Notes: generated from the letters alone by a model not told the origin. A stretch of DNA of 44,770 nt from Lachnospiraceae bacterium (GCA_022769625.1 JALEJP010000086.1:1-44770); one strand, 5' to 3'; shown: positions 16,858 through 25,681, numbered from the stretch's first letter. Numbers and translations are program-made.

Positions 16858-17904
16858 ATGAAAACAGTCACAGCAGTTATGAGAGACAGGATAGATCAGG
16901 AAATGATGGAAAAGGCCGGCGCCATCCTGAAACAGGGCGGCCTGGTGGCATTTCCCACGGAGACCGTTTACGGATTGGGTGGAAATGCTCTGGATGAGCA
17001 GGCGGCGGAAAAGATCTATGCAGCGAAGGGGCGGCCTTCCGATAATCCGCTGATTGTTCATATTGCAGAGTTTGAAGCACTTGAGCGTATTGCGGACGGG
17101 ATACCGGAGGCGGCCAGGAAGCTCGCGGATGCTTTCTGGCCCGGGCCGCTTACGATGATTTTTAATAAGAAAGAACTGGTTCCTCACGGAACAACGGGCG
17201 GGCTTGAGACCGTTGCGGTGCGTATGCCGGATCATCCGGTTGCACTGGCGCTGATCCGGGCAGGCGGAGGCTATGTTGCGGCACCCAGTGCCAATCTTTC
17301 CGGCAGACCAAGTCCTACCTGTGCCGCACATGTACAGGAGGATCTGGATGGCAGGATCGATATGATCCTGGACGGGGGTGATGTGGGGATCGGCCTGGAG
17401 TCTACCATTGTAGATTTGAGTGAAGGAGTTCCGACGATCCTGCGTCCCGGATATATCAACCAGCAGATGCTGGAGGAAGTGATTGGCCGGACGGAGATGG
17501 ATCGGGGACTTCTTTCCGATGACAGTGATGTCAGACCCAGGGCACCCGGCATGAAATACAGACATTACGCGCCAAAGGCGAGCCTGACGATTGTGGAGGG
17601 TCCCCAGGAGCGGGTCATTGCCCGGATCAACCAGCTTGCAGATGAAGGTGAGGCAGCTGGTGAGAAAATTGGTGTGATTGCCGCGGCGGAGAGTACACAG
17701 CACTACGGAAGCGGAATTGTGCGCACGATTGGAAGCCGCAGCGATGAGATCAGCATCGCACGTCATCTGTTTGGGATTCTCAGAGAGTTTGACCGCCTGG
17801 AGGTGGATCGGATTTATTCCGAGAGTTTTGAGACCCCGCAGATGGGACAGGCGATCATGAACCGGCTGATGAAGGCGGCAGGGCATCAGGTTATGGAGGT
17901 GTAG
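16858..17904 (+). CDS. Threonylcarbamoyl-AMP synthase (Sua5/YrdC/TsaC type)
   Basis: A 348-residue enzyme that makes threonylcarbamoyl-AMP from threonine, bicarbonate and ATP for the t6A37 modification of ANN-decoding tRNAs. The YrdC domain (about 12-200) shows FPTETVYGLGGNA, KIYAAKGRPSDNPLIVHI, FWPGPLTMIF and AAPSANLSGRPSPT. The extra Sua5 domain (about 215-345) follows the linker PRAPGMKYRHYAP, so this is the long Sua5 form found in Bacillus YwlC rather than the short E. coli TsaC. The ribosome site is weak (GGAAGCAGG). It lies 3 bases before the phosphatase-like gene; a ywlC-ywlE-like arrangement with rpiB is also seen in Bacillus. Confidence 0.94.
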   Translation: MKTVTAVMRDRIDQEMMEKAGAILKQGGLVAFPTETVYGLGGNALDEQAAEKIYAAKGRPSDNPLIVHIAEFEALERIADGIPEAARKLADAFWPGPLTMIFNKKELVPHGTTGGLETVAVRMPDHPVALALIRAGGGYVAAPSANLSGRPSPTCAAHVQEDLDGRIDMILDGGDVGIGLESTIVDLSEGVPTILRPGYINQQMLEEVIGRTEMDRGLLSDDSDVRPRAPGMKYRHYAPKASLTIVEGPQERVIARINQLADEGEAAGEKIGVIAAAESTQHYGSGIVRTIGSRSDEISIARHLFGILREFDRLEVDRIYSESFETPQMGQAIMNRLMKAAGHQVMEV

Positions 17905-17907
17905 CGG

Positions 17908-18369
17908 ATGAAGAAATATGACAGGCTCATATTTGTGAGCAACAGCGATACCTGCCGGGGCCCCATGGCGGAAGCGATCATGAAAAGCAAGTTTTTGCTT
18001 GCCAGCCTGGAGATCGTTTCCAGAGGGCTTGTGGTGCTCTTCCCGGAGCCGGTGAATCAAAAAGCGGAGGCCATCGCTGCCAGCCATGGACTGACGATGA
18101 AAGGTCACACGGCGAAGGCTCTTGAGCAGGAGGATTTCAACGAGCGCACGCTGGTGCTGGTGATGGAGGATTCCATGAAACAGAAAATCTTCCAGGAGCA
18201 CGAAAACGTACATAATATTTACATGTTGTCAGAATATATAAAAGAAGAAAGAGAAGTGAAAGATCCCGTTGGCGGCAGTCTGGCAGACTATGGTGCCTGC
18301 TATGAGCTGCTGGAGCGGATGATCAGCAGTCTGGTCGTAGTATTGAATGAGGAGGAGTTGTTATGTTAG
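17908..18369 (+). CDS. YwlE-like low-molecular-weight phosphatase homologue lacking the catalytic Cys
   Basis: A 153-residue member of the low-molecular-weight protein tyrosine/arginine phosphatase family. Family members begin with a C-x5-R loop, typically FVCTGNTCRSPMAE in YwlE. Here the loop reads FVSNSDTCRGPMAE: the nucleophilic Cys is Ser 11 (codon AGC), while Cys 16, Arg 17, Pro 19 and the downstream Asp of KDPVGG (Asp 119) remain. The fold therefore looks intact but normal phosphocysteine chemistry should be impossible. It sits between tsaC (3 bases) and rpiB (7-base overlap), the expected place for ywlE. It may bind phospho-substrates without cleaving them, use other chemistry, or be a lineage-wide variant. 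GGAGGTG before the ATG fixes the start. Confidence 0.85.
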   Translation: MKKYDRLIFVSNSDTCRGPMAEAIMKSKFLLASLEIVSRGLVVLFPEPVNQKAEAIAASHGLTMKGHTAKALEQEDFNERTLVLVMEDSMKQKIFQEHENVHNIYMLSEYIKEEREVKDPVGGSLADYGACYELLERMISSLVVVLNEEELLC

Positions 18370-18788
18370 CACTTGGATGTGATCACGGCGGTTATGAACT
18401 GATGCAGGAGGTAAAAGCACATCTGGATCAGAAAGGCATTGCCTACAGGGACTTCGGATGTTACAGCACAGAGTCTGTGGATTATCCCATCTATGGGAAA
18501 AAGGTTGCAGAGGCAGTGGCAGGCGGCGAATGCGAGCAGGGTATTCTGATCTGCGGAACCGGTATCGGTATTTCCATTGTTGCCAATAAGGTAAAGGGGA
18601 TCCGTGCGGCGCTCTGTTCGGACTGCTTCAGTGCGGAGGCAACCAGACAGCACAACAATGCAAATATCCTTGCCATGGGAGGCCGTGTGGTGGGTCCCGG
18701 GCTTGCGCTGAAGATTGTGGATACCTTTCTGGAAACGCCGTTTTCCGGTGATGAGCGCCATGAAAGACGTATCAGCATGATCGAGTGA
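18363..18788 (+). CDS. rpiB: Ribose-5-phosphate isomerase B
   Basis: A 141-residue RpiB/LacAB family isomerase that interconverts ribose 5-phosphate and ribulose 5-phosphate. Visible: the N-terminal [10 protein letters not shown], the active-site Cys in [16 protein letters not shown], and [29 protein letters not shown]. The length is typical of the family. It overlaps the phosphatase-like gene by 7 bases (ATG 18363), and GAGGAGTTG before it serves as the ribosome site. LacA/LacB galactose-6-phosphate isomerase subunits are relatives, but a single gene with this motif set fits RpiB. It works with the transketolase encoded on the other side of the promoter region. Confidence 0.93.
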   Translation: MLALGCDHGGYELMQEVKAHLDQKGIAYRDFGCYSTESVDYPIYGKKVAEAVAGGECEQGILICGTGIGISIVANKVKGIRAALCSDCFSAEATRQHNNANILAMGGRVVGPGLALKIVDTFLETPFSGDERHERRISMIE

Positions 18789-18841
18789 GAAACAAAGAAA
18801 TGCGACAGGAAAACCGACAATACGACAGGAGGAAGAAAGTT

Positions 18842-19471
18842 ATGTCAAAGGTTACGATTATGGATCATCCGCTGATCCAGCACAAAATTGGTGTGATTCG
18901 CAGGAAAGAGACCTGCAGCAAGGATTTTCGGACGATCATCAGTGAGATTGCGATGCTGATGTGTTATGAGGCAACCAGAGGGCTGAAGCTTACGGATGTG
19001 GATATCGAAACTCCAATCTGTAAAACTACAGTAAAAGAGCTTCAGGGCAAGAAACTGGCTGTGGTACCGATCCTGCGCGCAGGCCTTGGGATGGTAGAAG
19101 GTATGCTTGCCATTATTCCATCCGCAAAGGTGGGACATATTGGACTTTACCGTGATCCGCAGACGCTGGAGCCGGTGGAGTATTACTGCAAGCTTCCGGC
19201 TGATTCAAATGAAAGAGAGGTCTTTGTGGTGGATCCTATGCTGGCCACCGGAGGTTCTGCCGCTGCAGCCATTCAGATGCTGAAAGAGAAAGGGGTAAAA
19301 CACATCCATTTTATGTGCATCATTGCGGCACCGGACGGTGTAAAGAAAATGCAGGAATGTCATCCGGATGTGGATGTCTATATTGGCGCGCTGGATGATC
19401 ATCTGAATGATCACGGCTACATTGTTCCGGGTCTTGGCGATGCAGGAGACCGCATTTTTGGTACAAAATAA
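18842..19471 (+). CDS. upp: Uracil phosphoribosyltransferase
   Basis: A 209-residue enzyme of pyrimidine salvage that makes UMP from uracil and PRPP. Visible: [19 protein letters not shown] at the N-terminus, [15 protein letters not shown], the PRPP-binding loop [15 protein letters not shown], and the uracil-binding end [17 protein letters not shown]. The true start is the ATG at 18842, set by ACAGGAGGA; the frame reaches back to 18785 but without a signal. It lies 53 bases after rpiB and 38 before the deaminase gene, with which it forms a pyrimidine pair. Confidence 0.97.
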   Translation: MSKVTIMDHPLIQHKIGVIRRKETCSKDFRTIISEIAMLMCYEATRGLKLTDVDIETPICKTTVKELQGKKLAVVPILRAGLGMVEGMLAIIPSAKVGHIGLYRDPQTLEPVEYYCKLPADSNEREVFVVDPMLATGGSAAAAIQMLKEKGVKHIHFMCIIAAPDGVKKMQECHPDVDVYIGALDDHLNDHGYIVPGLGDAGDRIFGTK

Positions 19472-19509
19472 CAGAAAAAGCCTGCAGAGGCAGAGAACAG
19501 GAGGGACAG

Positions 19510-19992
19510 ATGGATAAAAGGGAGGACTATATTTCCTGGGATGAGTATTTTATGGGTGTTGCATATCTTGCCGGCATGCGTTCCAAGGATCCCCACACAC
19601 AGGTGGGAGCCTGCATTGTCAGCGAGGATAATAAAATTCTGTCCATCGGTTATAACGGATTTCCAAATGGCTGTTCCGATGATGAATTTCCCTGGAAAAG
19701 AGAGGGAGAACCCTACGATAATAAATACTTTTATACCACACACAGCGAGCTGAATGCGATCTTAAATTACCGGGGCGGAAGCCTTGAGGGAGCCAAGCTT
19801 TATGTCTCCCTGTTTCCGTGCAATGAGTGTGCCAAAGCGATCATTCAGTGCGGGATTCGGACCGTTGTGTATGACAGTGACAAATATGACGGTACTCCGT
19901 CGGTGCGCGCATCAAAACGTATGATGGATGCAGCCGGAGTACATTATTACCCCTATAAAAAAACAGGAAGAAAGATTACAATTGAATTATAA
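19510..19992 (+). CDS. dCMP/cytidine deaminase family protein (ComEB-like)
   Basis: A 160-residue zinc deaminase, most likely dCMP deaminase, giving dUMP for thymidylate synthesis. The zinc site is seen as HSELNAI (the His ligand and the proton-shuttling Glu) and PCNECAKAII (two Cys ligands); SIGYNGFPNGCSDDEFPW is the substrate-side loop common to dCMP deaminases. AACAGGAGGG sets the ATG. It follows upp by 38 bases, so the two probably share a transcript. A hairpin after the stop (20006-20043) separates it from the moxR group. Confidence 0.92.
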   Translation: MDKREDYISWDEYFMGVAYLAGMRSKDPHTQVGACIVSEDNKILSIGYNGFPNGCSDDEFPWKREGEPYDNKYFYTTHSELNAILNYRGGSLEGAKLYVSLFPCNECAKAIIQCGIRTVVYDSDKYDGTPSVRASKRMMDAAGVHYYPYKKTGRKITIEL

Positions 19993-20005
19993 GGAACCAT
20001 AAGAG

Positions 20006-20043
20006 AGTGCCGCAGAAAAGCTTCGGATTGTTTCTGCGGCACT
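20006..20043 (+). terminator. 13-bp perfect hairpin, possible terminator or attenuator
   Basis: AGTGCCGCAGAAA (20006-20018) pairs with TTTCTGCGGCACT (20031-20043) around a 12-base loop. Only a short T run (GGGTTTTTG) follows, 13 bases later, so ending may be partial and some transcription may continue into moxR. Confidence 0.6.
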
Positions 20044-20077
20044 GCTGCGAAGGGGGTTTTTGCATCAGGAGGGCACC

Positions 20078-21019
20078 ATGTATTTAGTAAATGCACTGAA
20101 TGTTATTGATGAAGTAAAGAAGGCCGTAATCGGCAAGGACGCCTGTGTGGAGCGCGTAATGATGGCGATCCTGGCAGGAGGGCATATATTGATTGAAGAT
20201 ATCCCGGGTGTGGGGAAGACCACCATGGCACTGGCTTTTTCGAGAGCCTGTGCCATGAGCCAGAACCGGGTTCAGTTTACACCGGATGTACTTCCGGCGG
20301 ATATCACGGGTTTTTCCATTTACCGCAAGGATACCGGGCGGTTTGAGTATCAGCCCGGAGCGGTCATGTGCAATCTGTTTCTGGCAGATGAGATCAACCG
20401 GACCTCGCCGAAGACTCAGTCGGCTCTTCTGGAGGTTATGGAGGAAGGAAATGTAACGGTGGACGGTGTAACCAGACAGGTGCCAAGACCGTTTTTTGTC
20501 ATGGCGACCCAGAATCCGATCGGATCCTCGGGAACACAGATGCTGCCGGAGTCTCAGCTTGACCGTTTCATGATCTGTATTTCCATGGGATATCCGGATA
20601 TCCGAAATGAGATCGCGATCCTCAAGGACAGAAGTCAGGGAAACCCGGTGGACCGGATCCGTCCTGTGATTCAGGTGTCGGATCTGCTGGCTATGCAGGA
20701 AGAAGTGGAGCGGATCTATATCCATGATGTGCTCTACAATTATATCGCGGAGCTGATTGCGCTTACGAGACGGCATCCCATGTTGGAGCTGGGAGTGAGT
20801 CCCAGAGGTACCATCGCCCTTACCCGCATGCTGAAGGCATCGGCCTATCTGGCAGGGCGCAATTATGTGATACCGGCAGATGTGGAAAAGGTATTTCTCA
20901 CGGTAAATGCGCACCGGGTACGTTTAAATTCCAAAGCCAGGGCAAATCATGTGACAGCAGAAGGGGTTCTGGAGGAAATACTGGAAAGCATACCCAAGCC
21001 GTCACCGAAGAAAAAATAA
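20078..21019 (+). CDS. MoxR family AAA+ ATPase
   Basis: A 313-residue AAA+ ATPase thought to act as a chaperone for protein maturation. Visible: Walker A GVGKTTMALA, Walker B FLADEINRTSPKTQSALLEVMEE, sensor MATQNPIGSSGTQMLPESQLDRFM, and the C-terminal lid with SPRGTIALTRMLKASA. The ATG at 20078 follows AGGAGGG by 4 bases; a TTG at 20060 in the same frame has no ribosome site. The next genes encode a DUF58 protein and a transglutaminase membrane protein, the usual MoxR-DUF58-TgpA set. Confidence 0.95.
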   Translation: MYLVNALNVIDEVKKAVIGKDACVERVMMAILAGGHILIEDIPGVGKTTMALAFSRACAMSQNRVQFTPDVLPADITGFSIYRKDTGRFEYQPGAVMCNLFLADEINRTSPKTQSALLEVMEEGNVTVDGVTRQVPRPFFVMATQNPIGSSGTQMLPESQLDRFMICISMGYPDIRNEIAILKDRSQGNPVDRIRPVIQVSDLLAMQEEVERIYIHDVLYNYIAELIALTRRHPMLELGVSPRGTIALTRMLKASAYLAGRNYVIPADVEKVFLTVNAHRVRLNSKARANHVTAEGVLEEILESIPKPSPKKK

Positions 21020-21031
21020 CGGGGGCACGGT

Positions 21032-22126
21032 ATGGTAAGAAAGATATGGTATGGGATTCTCATTCTTGTGACCGTCTATCTGGAAATCATGTATGACAGC
21101 AGCTGGCTGCTTTCTCTGCTTGCCTTTGAGCTGCTGCTGGCCATGGTGATGTTTCTGCTGTCCTGGTATCTCAGGATGCACGTCCGTGTGTGGCTGGATA
21201 TGAAAATACCGGTAGCTCAGAAAAATGAGAGCTTTCCTCTGGAGCTTCATCTGGAAAATACCGGACATTTTCCGGTTTCCGATGTGCATGTTGTGATAGG
21301 CTATGAGAACAAATACGGCCATTACCGGGAGAGAAGGGTTCTGGATGAAAGCATCGGAAGCATGGGACAGAAAACCGTCATGCTCCATACGGCATCTGAA
21401 TACTGCGGGAATATCCGGTTTTTCCTGCCCAGGGTCTGTGTGTGGGATTATCTGCATTTATTTGGGCGAAAGCTGAAATGTACATCGACTCTTTCTGTCA
21501 ACGTGCTGCCGGATATCCGCCCGGTTCCCGTGGAAGTATCTGTGCGTACCCGGAATTTCCCGGTGGAGGGGGATGAGTATGAGAAGGAGCAAAGCGGAGA
21601 CGATCCATCCGAGATTTTTCAGATTCGGGAATTTCGTCCGGGAGACCGGATTCAGAGGGTGCACTGGAAAATGAGTGCCAGGATGGAGGAGATGATGACA
21701 AAGGAATACAGCATGCCCCGGGGCTGTAAGATCCTGTTTTTGCTGGATGGAAGACAGAAGGAGGAGTCCCTGGAAAAGATGGATGCTTTTCTTGCGTCTG
21801 CCGCATCACTGAGTTTTTCCATGCTGGAAGCGGGATGCCTGCATGTGGCTGCCTGGTATGATGACAGTGCCGGACGTGTGATGCGCCACTGCATTCAAAG
21901 GGAACAGGATATCTATGAAATGCTGGATTTTCTGATGACGGCACCGGTATACGGACAGGAGTATGATATCCGGGCGGCCTATCACTCCCACTATCCGGAA
22001 GGTGTTTACAGTACGGTTCTGTATCTGGACACTGAGGGAAATCTGGAGTGTAACGGGGAGAGGACCGGTTTTTCCGGCGCAGGTAACACAGGCCCTGGTC
22101 TGTCAGGATTTGTATTGGAAGTGTAA
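21032..22126 (+). CDS. DUF58 membrane protein
   Basis: A 364-residue protein. Two hydrophobic segments at the N-terminus (about 5-20 and 25-45) are followed by a beta domain and a von Willebrand A-like region. The DUF58 signature is visible as IREFRPGDRIQRVHWKMSARM, followed by MMTKEY, and then ILFLLDG, which begins the vWA-like fold. The role is unknown in general; DUF58 proteins are genetic partners of MoxR ATPases and probable membrane adaptors. The gene follows moxR by 12 bases and is 3 bases from the transglutaminase gene, so the three are co-translated. The ribosome site is only a G-rich ACGGGGGC. Confidence 0.9.
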   Translation: MVRKIWYGILILVTVYLEIMYDSSWLLSLLAFELLLAMVMFLLSWYLRMHVRVWLDMKIPVAQKNESFPLELHLENTGHFPVSDVHVVIGYENKYGHYRERRVLDESIGSMGQKTVMLHTASEYCGNIRFFLPRVCVWDYLHLFGRKLKCTSTLSVNVLPDIRPVPVEVSVRTRNFPVEGDEYEKEQSGDDPSEIFQIREFRPGDRIQRVHWKMSARMEEMMTKEYSMPRGCKILFLLDGRQKEESLEKMDAFLASAASLSFSMLEAGCLHVAAWYDDSAGRVMRHCIQREQDIYEMLDFLMTAPVYGQEYDIRAAYHSHYPEGVYSTVLYLDTEGNLECNGERTGFSGAGNTGPGLSGFVLEV

Positions 22127-22129
22127 AGG

Positions 22130-24409
22130 ATGATGAAAAAAAAGAACAAGAACACGGGAATCCATCTGGAGGGAAGGATTCCGGATCAGAGGGATTATAC
22201 AGAAAACAGGGGCTTTTTCTGGTTCGTACCGGTGTTTTATATGATACTTGGACTGTATGGATGGGTTCGCACGGCACTTTCTGTCGGGGCGGTTTCGGCA
22301 GATGAGAGGATACTCTGTGCGGCTGTGCTGTTTCTCGGATTGTGGTTTGGCATAATCTACCGGGCAGGACGCTGGAAGTTTGTATTGTTTCTGGTTTCCG
22401 CAGGGGCAGCAGGATTGCTGGTATGGAAGAATTTTGCACTTCTGCAGGAAGGGTTTCTTCATCTGGGAGAAGCATTTTTGCAGAGCAGTGGTGCAGACCA
22501 TGGCAGCTACACAGGCTGGCAGACGGAGGTCACAGCTGCGATGTCAGCAGTCATTTTTCTTCTGTACTGCATATTTGTGGGCTGTCTCCATGCGGAGGCA
22601 GGGAAATATCTGGTAATCGTCTGTCTGGCAGTTCCGGTGGGAGCGGCATTTGTATTCGGACAGGTTCCGGATGGCATCGGTGTTTTCTGCATGCTCTTTT
22701 CTGCGATCGGGCTGATTGTCTCTTCGGCGGATGAGAGAGATATTCTGCAGGAGAAAAGTGCCCTGCTGACCGGCTTCCTGTGTCTCCTTTTACTGGCGGC
22801 AGGCTTTGCCTTTTCCGAACCTGTACTTGGATCCCTGTTTGAACAGAAAGAGGAGACGAGAAACCGGATCCTCCAGACTTCGCTTCTGAAGGAGATGACA
22901 GAGCGGTTTTCCAGTTGGCAGAGTGCAGAATCCACGGTGGCCTCCGGGGGTGTCAGTGACGGAACCTTTAACAATACGGATTTTTTTCAGAATACGGGTG
23001 AGATTCTGTTTTCCGTGGCACAGGATCAGAAACCGGAAGGAAACCTCTATCTGAGAGTCTACACCGGTTTCCAGTATACAAAAGCGCAGTGGACAGAAGA
23101 CAAGGATACCAGGTTCCCATCGGACATCTTCTATGAAAGAGCAGAGGAGGCCGCATTTGTGAACGGTTATGACAGTCCGGTGAGCCTTTCTGTTGGCTTT
23201 CCGGAGGGGAAAGAGGACAGAGAACATCCTTTTTCTCCGTATTTTTCCACAACTCAGGGGGAAGTGGATGGAAGGAAACAGTATCGCTTCTATCCCATGT
23301 GGTGTCTGGGCGAAATGTTTTCACTTTCAGGGGATGACAGTACGGATGCGTATCGGGATTATGTATACGGGAAATATCTGGATTATCCTCAAAAGAGGCT
23401 GCCCCGCCTGCAGGAATTCGTGGAAACCCATCCCTGCAGTAATCTGGAGGAAATCTGCAGTACCGTGAAGGAGCTTTTGTATGAAAATGCTTCCTACAAT
23501 CCCCAGACCGGACGTTTCCCGGAGGATGAGGACTTTGCGGAATATTTTCTTTTTGAGCAGAAGGAGGGGTACTGTGTCCATTTTGCCACAACTGCGGTGC
23601 TGCTGATGCGTATGTACGGCATTCCGGCCCGTTATGTGACAGGATTTGCGATTCCTTCCGGAGATTTTGAGTGGACGGATGGGATTGGATGGCTTGCCAA
23701 TGTGCAGGATGGGCGTGCCCATGCCTGGGCAGAAATTTATGTGGATCATTATGGATGGATTCCTTTTGAGACGACCCCCTCTTATGATACAGGCGCTGCC
23801 CTTGTCTACAGCCAGGAGGCAAGAAAGCAGATTAAGGGACAGAGCCTGCCGGAGGACAGCGGGATGGACGGGGAAAACCCGGAGACTGCGGAGTCTGATA
23901 AAAAAGAGACGGACGGAACCGGGGAAGAGACCGGATCGGATTCCGGGAAAACGGACAGAGAGAAAGGGAACCATGAGGACAAAAATATCGTGGATGCAGG
24001 AAGCACAGGAATTGGTGTGGCCGGTGTGGGATTGCTCCTTCTGGTTTTCGGGATGATCGGGCTGTTTCTGCGCAGAGAAATGATTTTAAAAAGAAGAAGC
24101 AGGCAGGATGCGGCTGCAATTTTCCGGGATATGTATCAGGTGCTGGTCCAGGGCGGCATGCCGGAGGGGACAGACTGTATGGCAGGAGATTTTACGGCAA
24201 AGGTCACGGAACAGTTTTTATGGATCGACAAAGAAGAGATGGATCTGGTGATGGACATCGTCATGCGGGCCAATTTCTCCGGCGAGGCGATTGGAAAAGA
24301 GGAAGTACTGCAGGTGAGAAGCATGTACCGCCATATCTGCAGAACGATTCAGAAAGGTATGAGCTGGCAGAAAAAGTTCTATTTCCGCTTCATCAAAGTG
24401 TATGCATAA
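22130..24409 (+). CDS. Transglutaminase-like membrane protein (TgpA type)
   Basis: A 759-residue membrane protein. About six or seven hydrophobic helices occupy residues 25-240, then an extracellular region carries a transglutaminase/papain-like core (about 440-560): catalytic Cys 482 in EGYCVHFATTA, His 531 in GRAHAWAEIY, and the following FETTPSYD with the third residue. A Glu/Lys/Asp/Gly-rich low-complexity stretch (about 580-625) leads to a further helix (about 627-648) and a cytosolic DUF4129-like tail. The family is linked to MoxR and DUF58; the substrate is not known. The ATG at 22130 (a second ATG follows directly) is 3 bases after the DUF58 stop. The run ends at hairpin 24413-24442. 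Confidence 0.9.
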   Translation: MMKKKNKNTGIHLEGRIPDQRDYTENRGFFWFVPVFYMILGLYGWVRTALSVGAVSADERILCAAVLFLGLWFGIIYRAGRWKFVLFLVSAGAAGLLVWKNFALLQEGFLHLGEAFLQSSGADHGSYTGWQTEVTAAMSAVIFLLYCIFVGCLHAEAGKYLVIVCLAVPVGAAFVFGQVPDGIGVFCMLFSAIGLIVSSADERDILQEKSALLTGFLCLLLLAAGFAFSEPVLGSLFEQKEETRNRILQTSLLKEMTERFSSWQSAESTVASGGVSDGTFNNTDFFQNTGEILFSVAQDQKPEGNLYLRVYTGFQYTKAQWTEDKDTRFPSDIFYERAEEAAFVNGYDSPVSLSVGFPEGKEDREHPFSPYFSTTQGEVDGRKQYRFYPMWCLGEMFSLSGDDSTDAYRDYVYGKYLDYPQKRLPRLQEFVETHPCSNLEEICSTVKELLYENASYNPQTGRFPEDEDFAEYFLFEQKEGYCVHFATTAVLLMRMYGIPARYVTGFAIPSGDFEWTDGIGWLANVQDGRAHAWAEIYVDHYGWIPFETTPSYDTGAALVYSQEARKQIKGQSLPEDSGMDGENPETAESDKKETDGTGEETGSDSGKTDREKGNHEDKNIVDAGSTGIGVAGVGLLLLVFGMIGLFLRREMILKRRSRQDAAAIFRDMYQVLVQGGMPEGTDCMAGDFTAKVTEQFLWIDKEEMDLVMDIVMRANFSGEAIGKEEVLQVRSMYRHICRTIQKGMSWQKKFYFRFIKVYA

Positions 24410-24412
24410 AGA

Positions 24413-24442
24413 TGCCGCCGGTGCGATCGGATACCGGCGGCA
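24413..24442. terminator. Hairpin between convergent genes
   Basis: TGCCGCCGGT (24413-24422) pairs with ACCGGCGGCA (24433-24442) over a 10-base loop. No strong T run is seen on either side, but its place between two converging stops suggests a shared terminator. Confidence 0.55.
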
Positions 24443-24460
24443 GGGCAGACGCAGAGGATG

Positions 24461-24943
24461 TCAGGTCTGGTCAAACTGATTGATATAATCCTGGATTTCG
24501 GAAAAGGTGCCGTCATAGATACGGGAAAGCAGCCAGTTTGTCCGACGCAGTCCCTTTAAAAGCATTTCCTGGGAGAGCAGTCCCTGTTCCACGGCATCCG
24601 CCATCTCATCCAGATCCACCACCTTAAGACGGCCGTCAGGATACACAAGTACATCTGCCAGCAGATCGGTAAAAATATAGGTGTTCGAGGCTGGATCGTA
24701 GCTGTGTGAGACAATGTCGCAGTACCAGCAGATGAGTTCATGGTTGTGGTTGTAGAATTTGTTTACCTTTACGCCTTTATCCAGAAGATAGCAGGAGAAA
24801 CCGTGGTGAAGATCCTTTTTGGGACGGATGGTGCTCCACCGCGTGACGATCCGGTGTTCATCGTGATAGAGTATGACATCGTCCTTCAGAAGCAGAGTTT
24901 CACTGGGAATCAGGCGCCTGCGGTATAAAGTGGGTGCATTCAT
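24461..24943 (-). CDS. DUF402 family protein
   Basis: A 160-residue protein of the DUF402 family. Typical features are DDVILYHDEHRIVTRW, then WYCDIVSHSYDP, IFTDLLADVLVYPDGRLKVVD and LDEMADAVEQG, matching the beta-barrel with acidic metal-binding residues found in Ntdp nucleoside tri/diphosphatases. Phosphatase activity is known for some members and is only inferred here. The start is the ATG at 24943 behind GGAGGG; the frame is open to 25222, but the extension crosses the promoter. It stands alone, converging on the transglutaminase gene. Its leader holds an 11-bp inverted repeat. Confidence 0.82.
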   Translation of the reverse strand: MNAPTLYRRRLIPSETLLLKDDVILYHDEHRIVTRWSTIRPKKDLHHGFSCYLLDKGVKVNKFYNHNHELICWYCDIVSHSYDPASNTYIFTDLLADVLVYPDGRLKVVDLDEMADAVEQGLLSQEMLLKGLRRTNWLLSRIYDGTFSEIQDYINQFDQT

Positions 24944-24967
24944 AAATATTCCCTCCAGTGTAAAGGC

Positions 24968-25012
24968 AGCTGTCTTCCCTGTGCGGAAAGCAGGATGCAA
25001 AGGAAGACAGCT
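24968..25012. repeat. 11-bp inverted repeat in the DUF402 gene leader
   Basis: AGCTGTCTTCC (24968-24978) pairs with GGAAGACAGCT (25002-25012) around 23 bases. It lies between the DUF402 promoter and ribosome site, so it would form a leader hairpin. It may be an attenuator or an operator. Confidence 0.4.
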
Positions 25013-25030
25013 CCGTGATTGATTACAAAC

Positions 25031-25059
25031 AGTATAGTAAAAACCCCGTAAAATGTCTA
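25031..25059 (-). promoter_or_regulatory. Sigma-A promoter of the DUF402 gene
   Basis: Minus strand: TAGACA (25059-25054), a 17-base spacer and TATACT (25036-25031). Confidence 0.75.
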
Positions 25060-25099
25060 TACAGGATTCAAGAAAACAGAAAAAGGATGTGGACAGAGC

Positions 25100-25681
25100 G
25101 TGAAAAATAAGAAAAAACTGTGGAAACTGTTTCTCTCCACCCTGTATCTGAGCACATTTACCTTTGGAGGAGGTTATGTGATCGTTACGCTGATGAAGAA
25201 AAAATTTGTGGATGAGTATCACTGGATCGATGCAGAAGAAATGCTGGATCTGGTGGCAATTGCTCAGTCGTCTCCCGGTGCCATTGCGGTAAATGGTGCT
25301 ATCGTCGCAGGCTATAAACTTGCAGGCATTCCAGGTGTACTGGTGTCGATTCTGGGAACGGTTCTTCCGCCGTTTCTGATTCTTTCGGTTCTGTCTGTGT
25401 GCTATAAGCTGTTTGCAAAAAATGTATGGATCCAGCAGCTCCTGGACGGGATGCAGTGTGGTGTGGCGGCAGTGATTGCAGCAGTGGTCTGGGATATGGG
25501 AAAGGAAGTGGTGGAAGGAAAAAACATGGTTTCCATCGGCATAATGGCGGCAGCATTTTCAGCCACCTGCTTCTTTCATATAAATGTGATTTTTGTGGTG
25601 CTTGCCTGTCTTGCTGCCGGTATCCTCCGGTTTTGGGTATGCAGGCTTCGAAATCAGAAAAAAGAAGAGGAGGGCCGGTGA
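25100..25681 (+). CDS. Chromate transporter family protein, first half-size subunit
   Basis: A 193-residue membrane protein equal to one half of a ChrA chromate transporter. Visible: TFTFGGGYVIVTLM in the first helix region and AQSSPGAIAVNGAIVAGYKLAG, the two CHR family motifs, then three or four further hydrophobic segments. It starts at GTG 25100, with AAAGGA about 13 bases before; the signal is weak. It overlaps the next gene by one base (TGATG), so the two half-size proteins probably form a pair. Chromate export is the named activity of the family; the natural substrate in an anaerobe is uncertain. Confidence 0.88.
   Translation: MKNKKKLWKLFLSTLYLSTFTFGGGYVIVTLMKKKFVDEYHWIDAEEMLDLVAIAQSSPGAIAVNGAIVAGYKLAGIPGVLVSILGTVLPPFLILSVLSVCYKLFAKNVWIQQLLDGMQCGVAAVIAAVVWDMGKEVVEGKNMVSIGIMAAAFSATCFFHINVIFVVLACLAAGILRFWVCRLRNQKKEEEGR

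Noticed and set aside
16834-18213. 459-residue open frame on the minus strand opposite tsaC and the phosphatase-like gene
   Set aside because: It is fully antisense to two genes with clear motifs; its translation is His/Arg/Pro-rich without a domain and there is no ribosome site.
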